Shown: piece after piece, positions 12,006 through 22,779 of the stretch
How positions within the stretch are numbered: position 1 is the stretch's first letter
Layout of the letters: every line of letters begins with the position of its first letter
DNA from: Juglans regia
Lineage: Eukaryota > Streptophyta > Magnoliopsida > Fagales > Juglandaceae
Direction: 5' to 3'
DNA length: 64,000 nt
Assembly (NCBI RefSeq): GCF_001411555.2
Contig: NC_049905.1
Span: 22,496,097-22,560,096 of the forward strand
Program-made: the position numbers and the translations under genes
The notes under the pieces: model-generated
What the model saw: only the letters and a program-made list of their open reading frames with translations
What the model was told of the DNA's origin: nothing
The model's database searches: none

Positions 12006-13723
12006 TATTTTGTAGATTTTGTGCAGTAAAAACAAAAATTGTCACATTCGTATTTGACATAGATCTGCACATGGATCCAGGTTTTGAAGTAATTCTATAT
12101 ATAATCGTAGACTACATAAGAAACGTGCAATCTTTTTAAAAAAGAATGAAATCAATTATTATAAAATTAATTTTTTTCATGTTTATTTATTTTTTTCAAA
12201 AAACTTATACAACACTTACATTTTCTACTACTACAAATATTATTTAATTTGGTTAGATAGCTAAAGCGGCCGGCAACCATAAAATTGAACGTTTATTACT
12301 TTAAAGTCATTAGGAAAAGGGGATTCCAAACAGTAATTAGTGGATTGTGCTTATGAATGCTCCAGATCATTGAAAAATAATATCGCAGAAATTGAAATGC
12401 CTTTCGAACATATTACTTATCCGGTTTGGATATATCTCATCCCTTTTAATCTTGTCTTATCTCATCTTAATATTCAAACACCATAAATACAAATATTTTT
12501 TAATTTCAAATCTTCAACTTTTTCTTGTAATCAATATCTAATCATTACAACTTTATTAAACTTTTAAACAAAACACAAAAAATAATTTAACTTTTCAAAT
12601 TTTAAAACAAAAATTATATTAAGAAATTATATTCTAATAATATTTTAATTTTATAATATTTTTATTCAATTTTTTCTCTCACATTTTTCAAAAATTCCTA
12701 AAACATCTTAACTCAAACTATTTCATTACTATTCACAATGTAACACCCGAACCAGCTAAGCCACTTTACAAAATTTTTGAGTTATAGTTCTGAAAAATCG
12801 TTTGGGATTACAAGTAAAATTTTTTTAGAAGAGAGTTTGAACCTAAGATATTTTTGGGAATATATAATTTTTATATAGGTTTGATAATTAGGTTTTAAAT
12901 TCTTTAATGGATCAAGGGGATGTTCATCAAAAATTTTATGGGATAATTATATTTATTTTAGGTTGATTAAAGACCCAAAAACTTAAGGTAAAAACCTGCA
13001 ATAATCTCATTCATGGGCCAAGTATTGTTTTTTTTTTAGACTTAAGAGCCCAGCCCAGCCCTTGGAAGCGTTGTCCAATTTCACGTCGCACGGTGTCAAA
13101 CCGTTTCCATTTTCATGCACGTCCATCCCTTCCTCTTCTTTAGGTTTTCTTTTTCTGTTTCCACTTATAACTCTTATATATAGGTTAAACATTCTCAACC
13201 CTAGTTCATGTGCCGCTGCCCTCCCTTCACGCTCTCAGCCATCCATATTAAGCTGAGACCTCCACTCCAGCCGCTTCACCACCTCCAAGTAGCCACAACC
13301 CAGCCACTGCAACTCCACACATGGAAGCTCCAGCCCTCCCTTTTCCCGTCGTCGCTGACCATAAAACTGCAAGCCTCGGTGGCGTTCAGTAGCTCCGCCA
13401 CTTCCACAGCCAAACCAACGTGTAGCCACTTCCCCGAACTCAGTCCATGCCCGGAACCTTAGCCTTGTAGCCGCCTCCCAACGCCTCCGTCGCCTCCATT
13501 AGAAGCCCCGAAATACTCTGTTTTAGTTGTCTAAAACAGAACAGCGTCCAAGCCGCTGCAGTCACGCTCCATCGGGAGCTACACCGCGCCGTGCCCCCAC
13601 AGAATCTGCCAGCGAGGACCTTCCATCACCCTGGTCCGCCGCACACTGCCTCATTCCACGGTAAGCTCGCACCACTTCCGGTGGGTGGTCCTTGCCTTTC
13701 GGTCTCTCTCTCGTTTTCTCACC

Positions 13724-13724
<1 letters not shown>

Positions 13725-13772
<48 letters not shown>
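13725..13772. repeat. (CT)n microsatellite
   Basis: An almost pure CT run of about 48 bases within the long TG...CA element, downstream of its TATA-like box. Confidence 0.95.
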
Positions 13773-13774
<2 letters not shown>

Positions 13775-14919
13775 CTTCCGTGCGACACCGTCGAAGGCAT
13801 CACCACCACCTCAGCCCAGCTTCCGTCGCACGTCCACGGTGCCACTGTCTCGGTCTTAGTTGGTGAGCTTCTATCGCCACTCCCTTTTGAGCCTCGAGTG
13901 TTTATTGTTGTTAGTTATTGTTAGTTGTTTAAAATGAAGCAAATGGTATTTATGTATATATTTATATTGGGTTCATTTATGTATATATTTATATCGGTGA
14001 ACCCAGTAGAATGAAGGTGTTTTGGTCTTTATTTTTCTTACCCCTTAAAAAATATGACTCCAAACTTATTGGTTCAGATTTTTAGTTTAAAGAGTTTATA
14101 TTATGTACTTTGGGTTTGAAATTGTGAGTATATTACGTGGGTTGTAGAGAATGTTTTGTTTTATTTGGACATCGATGTGTGGTTAATTTTGTTAAGTTGG
14201 TATTTTCTTAGAGATTGATTTTTTTATCAAAAAATAATTATTAAGTAAATACTGATGAATTTTTTTTGGGATAATTAGTAAGTGCAAAATCTTATTGTTG
14301 AACCCTGTTAAAAGAATTTTTTTTATTTAAAAAAAAGTATGATTATCTATTTATAATGATTTCGATATAGTTATGTTAATTTAGTTTTATAAATTATAGT
14401 AAGATCTCAATAGTGAATAAGTCATAATTTAATGTTTTAGTCGAAGTCATTGTGTTGGGTATTGATGAGTTAGAAAATGATGTTGGTGTTTAGGAATAAT
14501 GAGAATTTTGGGTGTGAGGAATTAAAAATGGATTATTTTAGAAGTTGTAGGCTTGAATATCGAAATATGAGATTGATCGTAAATTTATGGAAATTTACGT
14601 TATTATTTTATAGGTGACGATTAACTATTGTTCGACACTTTCGAGGAAATTTTTTTTCGAAAAAGCTAAGAAGCCCAGGTAAGCGGGATTCCTATACTAG
14701 ATTTGCATAAAAATAAAATGGACTGAGGTTGATTTTTGAAAATGAACATGTTTGCTATAAAAATATACTTGAACTACCTCAGTTATTTGTTCTGCATTAC
14801 TCATGAGATTCTGTTTAAGAATAAAGTATTTTCTGGCATGACTGGTGTAGACATGAGCTATTTTGCATTTTGCTTCTAAACTCTGAAAAAGAGAGCGAAT
14901 ATGAAAGTTTGTGCATAAA

Positions 14920-15060
14920 ATAATGTTTTGTGATTTCTGAAAACTCTGTTCTGTTCTGAAGGTCTGTTCTGATATGATATGCTTTCTGAAAACTCTGTTC
15001 TGTTCTGATTCTGATATGATGTGATTTCTGAAAACTTTTGGCATGACATTCTGAATTGGG
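14920..15060 (+). repeat. TCTG-rich degenerate repeat inside copy 1 of the long element
   Basis: Short units such as TTCTGAAAACTCTGTTCTG recur several times with variable spacing. The related element at 48274-50934 has the complementary CAGAG-rich tract at about 49080-49135, so the tract is a family feature although its exact sequence is not kept. Confidence 0.6.
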
Positions 15061-15123
15061 ATGTGGTTTGTGGATGGTGACCTATTTGACCTACCACGGG
15101 TGCTAATAGTGGCTTCTGTTTGG

Positions 15124-15174
15124 GTTGGTACCAACTGTCCTGTTTCTGGTGCACCCACTTTGGAAACAAAGTGG
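15124..15174 (+). other. Conserved palindrome and GAAA-loop hairpin in copy 1
   Basis: A perfect 12-bp palindrome, GTTGGTACCAAC (15124-15135), is followed by a hairpin with a perfect 8-bp stem, CCACTTTG / CAAAGTGG, around a GAAA loop (15155-15174). Both are present unchanged in copy 2 (49024-49075, reverse complement) in the same relative order. A GNRA tetraloop on an 8-bp stem would be stable in RNA. The function is unknown. Confidence 0.7.
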
Positions 15175-15500
15175 TTTTCTGGTTGTCTTTCCTGTGTGCA
15201 CACTCGGGGCTCCGAGAATAAATAAGGGGAAGATTCACATTCTGTTTCTGCTCGGTTAGCTACCGGGATTTGCACAACCCTACCACGGGGGTTAAACATG
15301 GCCTCTGATACGATATGATGCTCTGGTATGATGGTGGTCAGTTATGCTATGCCAAAAGAATTTGAATAAGAATATTTTTGAACTTTCGCTCTGATATTTT
15401 TGATAATATATTCTGACTCTGCATTCTGAAAATAAAAAGGTGCTTTGTTCTGCATTCTGAAATCTATAAATGCTCATGTTTGCATACTAGTATATGTTCT

Positions 15501-15600
15501 CTGCTTACTGAGTTGTTGATAACTCACCCCCTTTCTTCATAATATTTTCAGATGATGTGGATAGTCCAACTGAGGATCGGGATTAGTTTGGTGAGCATGA
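15501..15600 (+). other. Strongly conserved core with splice-acceptor-like site and short acidic frame (copy 1)
   Basis: A sequence starting CTGCTTACTGAGTTGTTGAT, followed by a pyrimidine-rich stretch and TATTTTCAG (ends 15551), then a short open frame reading DDVDSPTEDRD and a stop. Copy 2 carries the same block (48593-48692, reverse complement) reading DDVESPTEDLD and a stop. This is much better conserved than the flanking parts. It looks like a 3' splice site followed by a final coding or untranslated exon. Confidence 0.55.
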
Positions 15601-16033
15601 TTAAGCAGAGGAGAGGGTGTTAAGGAAGGAATTTGATGACTTTCAGATTTAATTTCTTTTAGATTTAATTTTATCTTGGGTTTAGTAAGACTTGATAAGC
15701 TATTAGTTTGATTTGTCATGACTTCCGGGAGATTGTGGATTCCTTAGTTTATTTTGTTGCGGTAATGACTTTGTGGAGCTTTCAATGTGGTTCTTTTTTT
15801 GAATACCTGAGATTGAGTTTTGCTATTAAAATTTTTGGAGCTTTATTTTAGTTATGTTAGGAAACATAGGTTAATATGTTATGGTGATTCTGGTTTATTT
15901 TAAAAGTATTATTGGAGATGATTTCATGTCATATGAGTTAACTCTCCGAACCCTCGGGAACGGGGCGTTACACACAAATTATTTCATTACTATTTACATA
16001 TCATCTTATCTCATCTTACTATCCAAATCAAGG

Positions 16034-16380
16034 AGTACGTTTGGTAAATAAGATGAGATAAGATGAGAAATTCTAAAAAATTCTTACAATTTCCTTTCCA
16101 AGCATCATTCAAACATAAATACTTTTTAATTTTTAATTTTCAGTTCTTTTATCTAATCATTATTTAATCATTACAACTTTTACAGATTTCAAAACAAAGC
16201 ATAAAAATTAATACAACTTTTTCAAACTTCAAAACAAAAATTATATTAAATTTTTTTTTTTAACTTTATAATATTTTTATTCAAATTTTTTTCTTTTATT
16301 TTACAAAATCTAATAAAACATCTTAATTCAAATCATTTTATAATTACATCACCATTCATAATACATTCCATCCAAGTAGA
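16034..16380. mobile_element. AT-rich MITE-family copy
   Basis: Directly abuts the split MITE. It begins GTACGTTTGGTAAATAAGAT followed by GAGATAAGATGAG and ends near TTCCATCCAAGTAGATGG. The interior has the family's phrases about 'atctaatcattatttaatcattacaac'-like A/T-rich text. Ends and target duplication are uncertain. Confidence 0.4.
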
Positions 16381-17052
16381 TGGAGTGAATTATTATTTTT
16401 TTTTTCACTATTTTTTACGTCACTTGCAAGTTAACATGAAGTTCATACCAAATAAATGATTATGAGTTACTATAATAGTTTTTGGGTCATATCAAGATGA
16501 GTCTCTGCCCTATCTGTGGTCTTCCCAAGAAGATGTTGTGCCTTCTCTCTAGAATTGTGCAGCTTTTGGAGATATTTGGAGCGTAAGTTGCCGAAAACAA
16601 AAAAAAAACAAAAAAAAAGTGTGACTATGTCTCGAACTTTATGGAACTTATTGAGATGATATACTTGACCAACATGAATTTGAGAAAATGGTCGTAGTTA
16701 CGAGGAAGACCTGGTTTAGAAGAAATTCAGTCATCTATGAAGGTTCTTTCATGGCCCCAAATGTATTGGTCAACCAAGCTGAGGATATGTTGCAGGATTT
16801 CTAGTTTGCAAGATGTGATTTGTTGAGAAGCAATATTGGGGTGATTAGAAATTAGCAGTGTCAATGGCAGCCACCTGCAGAGAATTGTTATAAAGCAAAT
16901 TGGGATGTAACAATTGATAAGAAGCATAAGAAGATAGGAATTGGTGTTTTGGTTAGAGACTATCAAGGAGAAGTTATAGCTGCTGTGAGGGCACTGACTT
17001 TTCTTTGCTCCAATTCCACTGCTAGCTGCTATACTCTTGCAGCATGTCTTAT

Positions 17053-17120
17053 TTTATAGACTAACTAAACTTAGTTCATAACTATAGACTAACTAGACTG
17101 TAACTAAACTACTTCTAATA
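17053..17120 (-). repeat. Truncated 3' LTR of copia 1
   Basis: Matches the outer 68 bases of the right LTR (shared text includes ACTAACTAAACTTAGTTCAT and GACTAACTAGACTGTAACTA). The rest of the LTR is missing and joins host RNase H sequence. A purine tract (CCCCCTTCAAG on the plus strand, 17122-17132) beside it fits the polypurine tract. Confidence 0.75.
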
Positions 17121-19290
17121 ACCCCCTTCAAGCTGGAGCATGAATATTAATAATGCCCAGCTTGGAGACCAAGGTAGAAAACAAAGGAAACCAAGCGGTT
17201 TAATAAAATAATCAGCAAGTTGATTGTGAGAATTAACATGAAAAAGCTTAACAAACCCATCTTGAATCTTGTCATGAACAAAATGACAATCGATTTCTAT
17301 ATGTTTTGTGCGTTCATGAAAAACATGATTGGTTATAATATGGATAGCAGCCTTGTTGTCACAGTATACAACAGTTACACTTGAATGAGGAACTTGTAAA
17401 TCATGAAGCAAAGATAAGAGCCAAATTAATTCAGAAACTGTACTAGCCATTGCCCTACATTCAGTCTCAGTTGATGATCTTGAAACTATGGATTGTTTTT
17501 TTGATTTCCAAGAGATAAGAGAGATACCAAGGAATATACAAAATCCTGTGATGGTTCTTCTGTTGTCAGAACACCCTTCCCAATCACAGTCAGCAAAAGC
17601 AGTGAGTATGAAATTTGAGTTGGAAGGAAAAACGAGACCCTAACCAGGTGAATCTCTGAGGTACTAAAGAACTCTATAAGTAGCAGGTAGATGATGCTGT
17701 CGAGGGGAATCCATAAACTGACTCAAGGTAAGAACTGTAAAGGTGAGATCTGATCTGGTAATAGTGAGGTACAACAACCTGCCAACCAATCTTCTGTAAA
17801 CTTTGGGATCTTCAAGAAGAGGACCATCAGATTTGGACAACTTGAGGTGTTGCTCCATAGGTGTTTTAACTGGTTTAGAACCTAGAAAACCAGTGTCATA
17901 GTGTTCCTTGCTACTTCGAGACCCAAAAAATATTTCAAAGGTCCAAGATCCTTAAGTTTTACTTTTGATCAAGAAAAATTTTAAAAGCAGTGACAGAATC
18001 CATATCATTTTTGGCAAGAAGAATGTCATCGACATATACTAATAATGCCATGAAACTAGAACCTTAAGTTTTTGTTAAGAGAGAGTAATCTATCTTGGAT
18101 TGTGTAAAACCAAGATCAATAATTGTGGAAGAAAACTTAGCAAACCATTGTCTTGAAACTTGCTTCAAGCCATACAAATATTTATTTAGGCGACACACCC
18201 TCTTGTCATTCCTATCACCAAAACCTAGAGGGAGATCCATATACACTTCTTCAAACAACTCTCCATGAAGAAAAATATTGTTGACATCTAATTGAATGAG
18301 ATGCCAACCTTTAATTGTTGCTATGGAAAGAAGACACTTAACTGTCACTATCTTAGCAACTGGACAAAATGTATCAAAGTAATGATCAATGCCCTCCTGT
18401 TGTGTAAACCCCTTAGCAACCAATCGAGCCTTATACCTTTCAAGTGATCCATTAGACCTAAGCTTCACTTTATAGACACATTTGCACCCAATTGTACTTT
18501 TACCAGGGGGAAGATGAGTTAAAGTCCATGTGTTATTTGTTTCTAAGGATGTAATTTCTTCAGCCATGGCAATTCTCCAATGAGGAATTTTAACAACTTG
18601 ATGAAAGGATTTTGGCTCCAAAGTAGTAGAAAGAGCTATGACAAATGCTTTGTATTTGGATGACAAATGAGAATATGAAAGTGAGTTAGAAAGAGGATAG
18701 GGATTACTTGAGACAAAACCAATTGGAGATGAAAGAGAGCAAGTCTGTGAAGATGCCAAATAGCAATGAAAGTCCTGCAAATAACCAGGTGGCCTATGTG
18801 TTCGAGAAGATCTTCTAGGATGAGGAACATGTGAAAGAGAAGGAGTTTCAGATTGGTCTGAATGAACAGAAGGAACATGTGAAGGCTGAGCAAAATCATG
18901 TGGATTAGAAACAGAAGGATCAATATTAAAGCTGGATTGATCAGAAATAGTTTGATGAAGGACAACAGAAGGAGATTGAAAAGAATTAATTGAGAGAAAG
19001 TTTGGAAGGGAAAAATTTGTTCATGGAATACAACATCTCTTGAAACAAAAGCTGTATGAGCATCAAGATCATACAACTTGTAACCTTTAATAATAAGAGG
19101 ATAACCAAGAAATATGCATCTTCTAGCTTGAGGAGCAAATTTGGACTTGTTATGAGCTAATGTAGAAGCATAACAAAGTGATCCAAATACTTTGAGATGA
19201 TCATATAAAGAAGGTTTGTTGAAGAGTAATTCATAGGGACTTTTATTATTCAACAAAGGAGAAGGAATTCTGTTGATCAAGTACACAACA
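17115..19290 (-). pseudogene. Copia 1 pol remnant: integrase C-terminus, reverse transcriptase, RNase H
   Basis: On the minus strand from right to left: the integrase tail ([20 protein letters not shown]; 19286-18950), the reverse transcriptase (TWTLTHLPPGK, ARLVAKGFTQQEGIDH, LIQLDVNNIFLHGEL, CRLNKYLYGLKQ; 18780-18064), the catalytic YVDD box (18025-18036), and RNase H (CDNKAAIHI, ERTKHIEIDCHFVHD; 17450-17115). The pieces lie in different frames with stops between them, so no functional polyprotein can be made. In RT the usual NAFLHG reads NIFLHG. Confidence 0.85.
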
Positions 19291-19484
19291 GTAAGAATGG
19301 AATCTGACTAGAAATGTAAAGGGAGATTTGATTGAAATAAAAGAGTACGAGCAACATTTAAGATGTGTTGGTGCTTCCTCTCAACTACTTAATTTTGCTG
19401 AGAAGTAGCTACACAAGAAAGTTAATGAATTATGCCTTTAGTAGAGAAAAATATAGGCATGGCAAATTCACTACCACTATCTGT

Positions 19485-20382
19485 TCAAATATCTTTGATC
19501 TTAGAATGGAATTGAGTTTCAACCATAGCAACAAAATGTTGTACCAAGACCTGAGCATGATCATCTACTATGGTTAAGAAATATTTGAAACCATCTAATG
19601 ATTGAGATTGAAATGGCCCCCAAATATCATAATGTATGAGCTCAAAAAAACAAGTAGATTGATATTGACTATGTGAAGGAAAATGTAAACTCTTGTGTTT
19701 AGCAAGAGGACAAACATCACAAGTTGTAGAATTATTAGCAGAAATATTAGGAACAACTGAAGACAACAATTGCATTCTAGAAAGAGAGGGATGTCCCAAT
19801 CTCTTATGCCAAATATCAAAAGTAGTTTGACTAGATTGTAAAACAAAAACAGAATTGGAAGACAAACCTTTTGAGCAAGCAATAGGAGAATCTGGTAGTT
19901 GCAGCAAATCGAGTCCTTCTTTGGTTTTACCCTTCCCAATCATTCTCCAATAGATGGGGTCCTGTATGAAACAAGCATCAAGAAAAAAAGTTATACAACA
20001 AGAAGATGATTTAGTGAGCTTGCTGACTGAGAGAAGGTTAAAGTGAAATGAAGGTACAGACAACACATTGTGTAAAACAAGTTGAGGAACACAGATGAAT
20101 AAATTCAATATGAGTAACTGGTGCAGAAACTCCATTTGGAAATTTAACAAACGAGTCATGGACAAGTTGAAAAGAATTGAAGAGAGAAATAGAATGGACC
20201 ATGTGATCTATGGCACCAGTGTCGATGATCCATTCGTCATGAGGAATTGAATTAACATGTGCTTTGTTAATTGAAAAGACAGAACGTGGAGAACACTTAC
20301 CAAAAAGTTGGTCAAGTGGAGATCTTACTAGATTTGCTGTTTGTGTGGGGGAAGCTGAGGACTCAGGATGAAGAAGAGACAA
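19485..20382 (-). pseudogene. Copia 1 protease and integrase core remnant
   Basis: The aspartic protease motif WIIDTGAIDHMV (20196-20231) is followed by the GAG-pre-integrase motif DIWHKRLGHPSLSRM and the zinc-binding pattern CDVCPLAKH, then the integrase core start (YDIWGPF, FKYFLTIVDDHAQ). Frame changes separate the protease from the integrase part. These are standard Ty1/copia domains. Confidence 0.85.
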
Positions 20383-20493
20383 AAGCTATTGACATTGCTA
20401 TAGGGTAAGAGGCATCGAAGGGTTGGATTCAGAAGTGGCAACTTGATGTGCAAAATGTATAAGAGGGACAAAATTGGAAGATTTGCCTTTGGA

Positions 20494-21336
20494 TCAATAT
20501 CTAGGAGGATATCCATGCAACTTAAAATACTTCTCCACAGAATGCCCTGGAATAGAACAATGAGGGAAAATAGGTCTGCGAGTGGAAGTCTTGGCCATGT
20601 GAATAGGTTTGGCAAAAGAGGAAAGAGCAGCGGATGGTATGCTTGGAGTCAAATTAGATCCTATGTCACGCTGTCGTTCTTCTTGAAAAACAAGAGAGAA
20701 AACCTTGTTGATAGGAGAGAGGGGTTCAATGAGAAGGATCTGACCTCTAACATGCGAGTAAGAATCATTTAACCCCATCAGAAAACACATGACATATTCT
20801 TATTGATACATGTCCATTAAGATGCATAAACCTTCACATGAACAAACAGGTAGATGCCTGTAATTCATCAATTCATCCCAGAGACCTTTCATCTGAGTAA
20901 AATAAGCACTAACAGAATGATCATCCTGTGTAAGAGATGCCATAGATTTTTGCAATCGAAAAATCTGAGGGCCATTGCCTTGAGAGAACCTCTCTTTAAT
21001 ATCAGACCACATCTCCATGGTAGAATCGACGTAAATGACACTAGTAGCAATCTCTTTGGATAGAGAATTAAGTAACCATGAAAGTACCATGTTGTTGCAT
21101 CTAGTCCATGACTGAAACAATGGAGAAGTATCTGGAGGAAAAAGAATAGAGCCATCGATGAAGCAGACTTTGTTCTTGGCAGTTAATGCCATGAGCATGG
21201 AACGACGCCTTGTGTGATAATTATCACCTGTAAGAACCTAAGTAACAAGCATCGAGCATGGACTATCACTATGATGAAGGTAATACGGATCGGAAGGATC
21301 CATAGGAAAAGTAGAAGAAGAAATAGAGGAAGACAT
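20494..21336 (-). pseudogene. Copia 1 gag remnant
   Basis: Starts at an ATG (21336) reading MSSSISSSTF, with DPSDPYYLHHSDSP following, and runs into a UBN2/retrotran_gag-type region (SWLLNSLSKEI, IYVDSTMEMW, MKGLWDELMNYR). A TAG at 21238-21240 replaces a codon within the first 40 residues, and further frame changes follow at about 20800. A remnant of the zinc knuckle region (FPHCSIPGHSVEKYFKLHGY) lies near 20500-20570 with its cysteines partly lost. Confidence 0.8.
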
Positions 21337-21358
21337 GTTTACGTGGGAAAAAACTCAA

Positions 21359-21367
21359 CTGATACCA
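21359..21367 (-). other. Primer binding site of copia 1
   Basis: On the minus strand the bases next to the LTR read TGGTATCAG, complementary to the 3' end of plant initiator tRNA-Met, the usual primer of Ty1/copia elements. Confidence 0.85.
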
Positions 21368-21547
21368 TGTTAAATATTGAATTGAGAAGTTTGGAAGATT
21401 TCTGTATTATTATTGCATTAATACAAACCAGTACATGTATGCTTTTATATACAAGCCAATTAGGGCGAGAAAGAACAATTTTAAAACTAACTAAACTTAG
21501 TTCATAACTAAAGACTAACTAGACTGTAACTATACTTCTTCTAATAA
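21368..21547 (-). repeat. 5' LTR of copia 1
   Basis: About 180 bases between the PBS and the host RNase H relic. On the plus strand it begins TGTTAAATATTGAATTGAG and ends near TTCTTCTAATAA. The outer edge is set by comparison with the truncated left copy. No target duplication is visible because the left junction has been deleted. Confidence 0.75.
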
Positions 21548-22569
21548 ATCACAAGACTGATACTTGAAGGGGATGCTCAGCAAGTTGTAAGTGCAGTCAC
21601 CAAGTTTGAAGAAAATTTGGGTGTGTATGGTCACCTCGTGGAGGAGATAAAGTTGTTTCAACATTGAGGGATTACACATGTACGAAGGGATGCAAATCAA
21701 GTTGCTCATAAGTTAGCTAAAAATGCTTTATATTGTCACTTGTCATCATGTTATTATAGATATGGAAGAGGTACTTGAGTGTATTCGACATGATGTATAG
21801 ATAATTTGATAGAAGTTAGTCTCTTATTAATGATAGTTGCTTTCTTATAAAAAAAAAAAAAGAGTCAATTTTGTGTTAATCCGCTTAGCTTGCAATTGAC
21901 CGCAGCACCCATATAATTAGATTGATTTGTTGCCATTGAAAATAAATACTATGACCATGCTAATGACTAATTATGTTGTTTAGTGAAGAGACTATCATAT
22001 TATTTGTTGGAGTATAATCTTGAATATATATTTTTAGTGTATTTCTTTAGTTAGATACATATTATTATATTGTAATCTTATTTTAATTGGGTCTTTAGTT
22101 GTGTGCCAAGAAGTTGGGCTATGGTTATTTCATTATGCTTTTATCATGAATATAGTTCTCAACATGTATAAATCACATAATCTAAGTTGATAAGTTATAA
22201 GACTTGAGAAATATCAACTTACAACATTTTTAAAATTATTTTATAATTTTATACTAAATGAAGAGTAATATTAAATCTAAACTAGTTAACATAATCTCAT
22301 AAAATAATATACACTTACAACTATTTTAAAATGCACTCTGTAGTCAACTAATATAACCATACCATTAATGTTGTGGCTTCAATGTATGTATGCCACCTTA
22401 CAATGGTATTACTATGTTTAATTAAATACGTTGGATCATGATTAGTTTGACTTGTTTATTTATTTATTTTTGATAATTTGGGTCCATTCATATATCAAAC
22501 AGCAAAAGAAATACATACTCCATCCTATAACAAATAAATAACTGCTAATCACATCAAATTAGAATCTAT

Positions 22570-22770
22570 AAGCACCCTATTTGAGATAAAATTGGATAAG
22601 AATGCCACCATTGGCATGTGTCTTCTATCCATTTGGCATGTCGAGTTAGTAGGTGTTCTACCTCATTCCCTTGTCTTCTCTCATGAATTACATCAACCAT
22701 CTGAAAACAATGTAACAAATATCGAATCTCCATTATCAAAGGCCCCTGAGATGTAAAGTTTCTATCTTGA
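22570..22770 (-). pseudogene. LINE RNase H (RVT_3) C-terminal fragment
   Basis: On the minus strand I read IMEIRYLLHCFQMVDVIHER followed by RQGNEVEHLLTRHAKWIEDT. This matches the end of LINE-type RNase H domains (the usual pattern is VRRxGNxVAHxLARHA). The frame lacks the catalytic first half, and the nearby AAATAAATAAATAA run beyond it (about 22455-22475) could be a LINE-type A-rich tail. Confidence 0.5.
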
Positions 22771-22779
22771 GAATTTATG

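Larger units (their letters stand above)
12739..15972 (+). mobile_element. Long TG...CA element with 5-bp target duplication, probably a solo LTR (copy 1)
   Basis: It begins TGTAACACCCGAACC and ends CGGGGCGTTACA, flanked on both sides by CACAA (12734-12738 and 15973-15977). TG...CA ends plus a 5-bp duplication are the hallmark of LTR retrotransposon integration. No gag or pol can be seen in its 3234 bp. A TATATATA box at 13175-13182 is followed by a C-rich leader-like region and a (CT)n run, so transcription would run on the plus strand. Its reverse complement is homologous to the element at 48274-50934. The size and the TGTAAC ends suggest a solo LTR of a long-LTR Ty3 lineage such as Tekay/Del. 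That lineage call is inference. Alternatively it is a non-autonomous element in its own right. Confidence 0.75.
12420..16033. mobile_element. MITE-family copy split by a 3.2-kb TG...CA insertion
   Basis: The outer parts (about 12420-12733 and 15978-16033) resemble the repeated AT-rich MITE family seen elsewhere in the window. The left end begins CCGGTTTGGATATATCTCATC, and the right end is roughly its inverse (ATCTTACTATCCAAATC). The middle is the long element at 12739-15972. The family also occurs at 16034-16380, 41908-42321, 43306-43520, 48090-51115 and around 51445-51715. The exact ends of this copy are uncertain. Confidence 0.5.
17053..21547 (-). mobile_element. Degenerate Ty1/copia retrotransposon 1
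   Basis: About 4.5 kb on the minus strand in the order LTR, PBS, gag, protease, integrase, reverse transcriptase, RNase H, LTR, which is the Ty1/copia order. The PBS just inside the 5' LTR is complementary to initiator tRNA-Met. The 3' LTR keeps only about 68 bases against about 180 in the 5' LTR. Many stops and frame changes show it is inactive. It sits in a LINE RNase H relic. Confidence 0.88.
16480..21800 (+). pseudogene. LINE-derived RNase H (RVT_3) pseudogene, split by a copia element
   Basis: Left part (about 16690-17050): fragments such as WFRRNSVIYEGSF and KANWDVTIDKKHKKIGIGV followed by LVRDYQGEVIAAVRAL, typical of the RNase H-like domain at the end of plant LINE ORF2 proteins. Right part (21548-21790): ILEGDAQQVVSAVTKFEENL, then VRRDANQVAHKLAKNAL, the second half of the same domain. 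In-frame stops interrupt both parts. Between them lies the copia element. About 20 residues of the domain (the usual AEALAA helix region) are missing at the junction, which suggests a deletion there. It is a dead relic. Confidence 0.7.

Noticed and set aside
13208..13924. Several open frames in the C-rich and CT-repeat part of long element copy 1
   Set aside because: Composition-driven frames (Pro/Ser/Leu runs from simple repeats) without domains; they are not conserved in copy 2.
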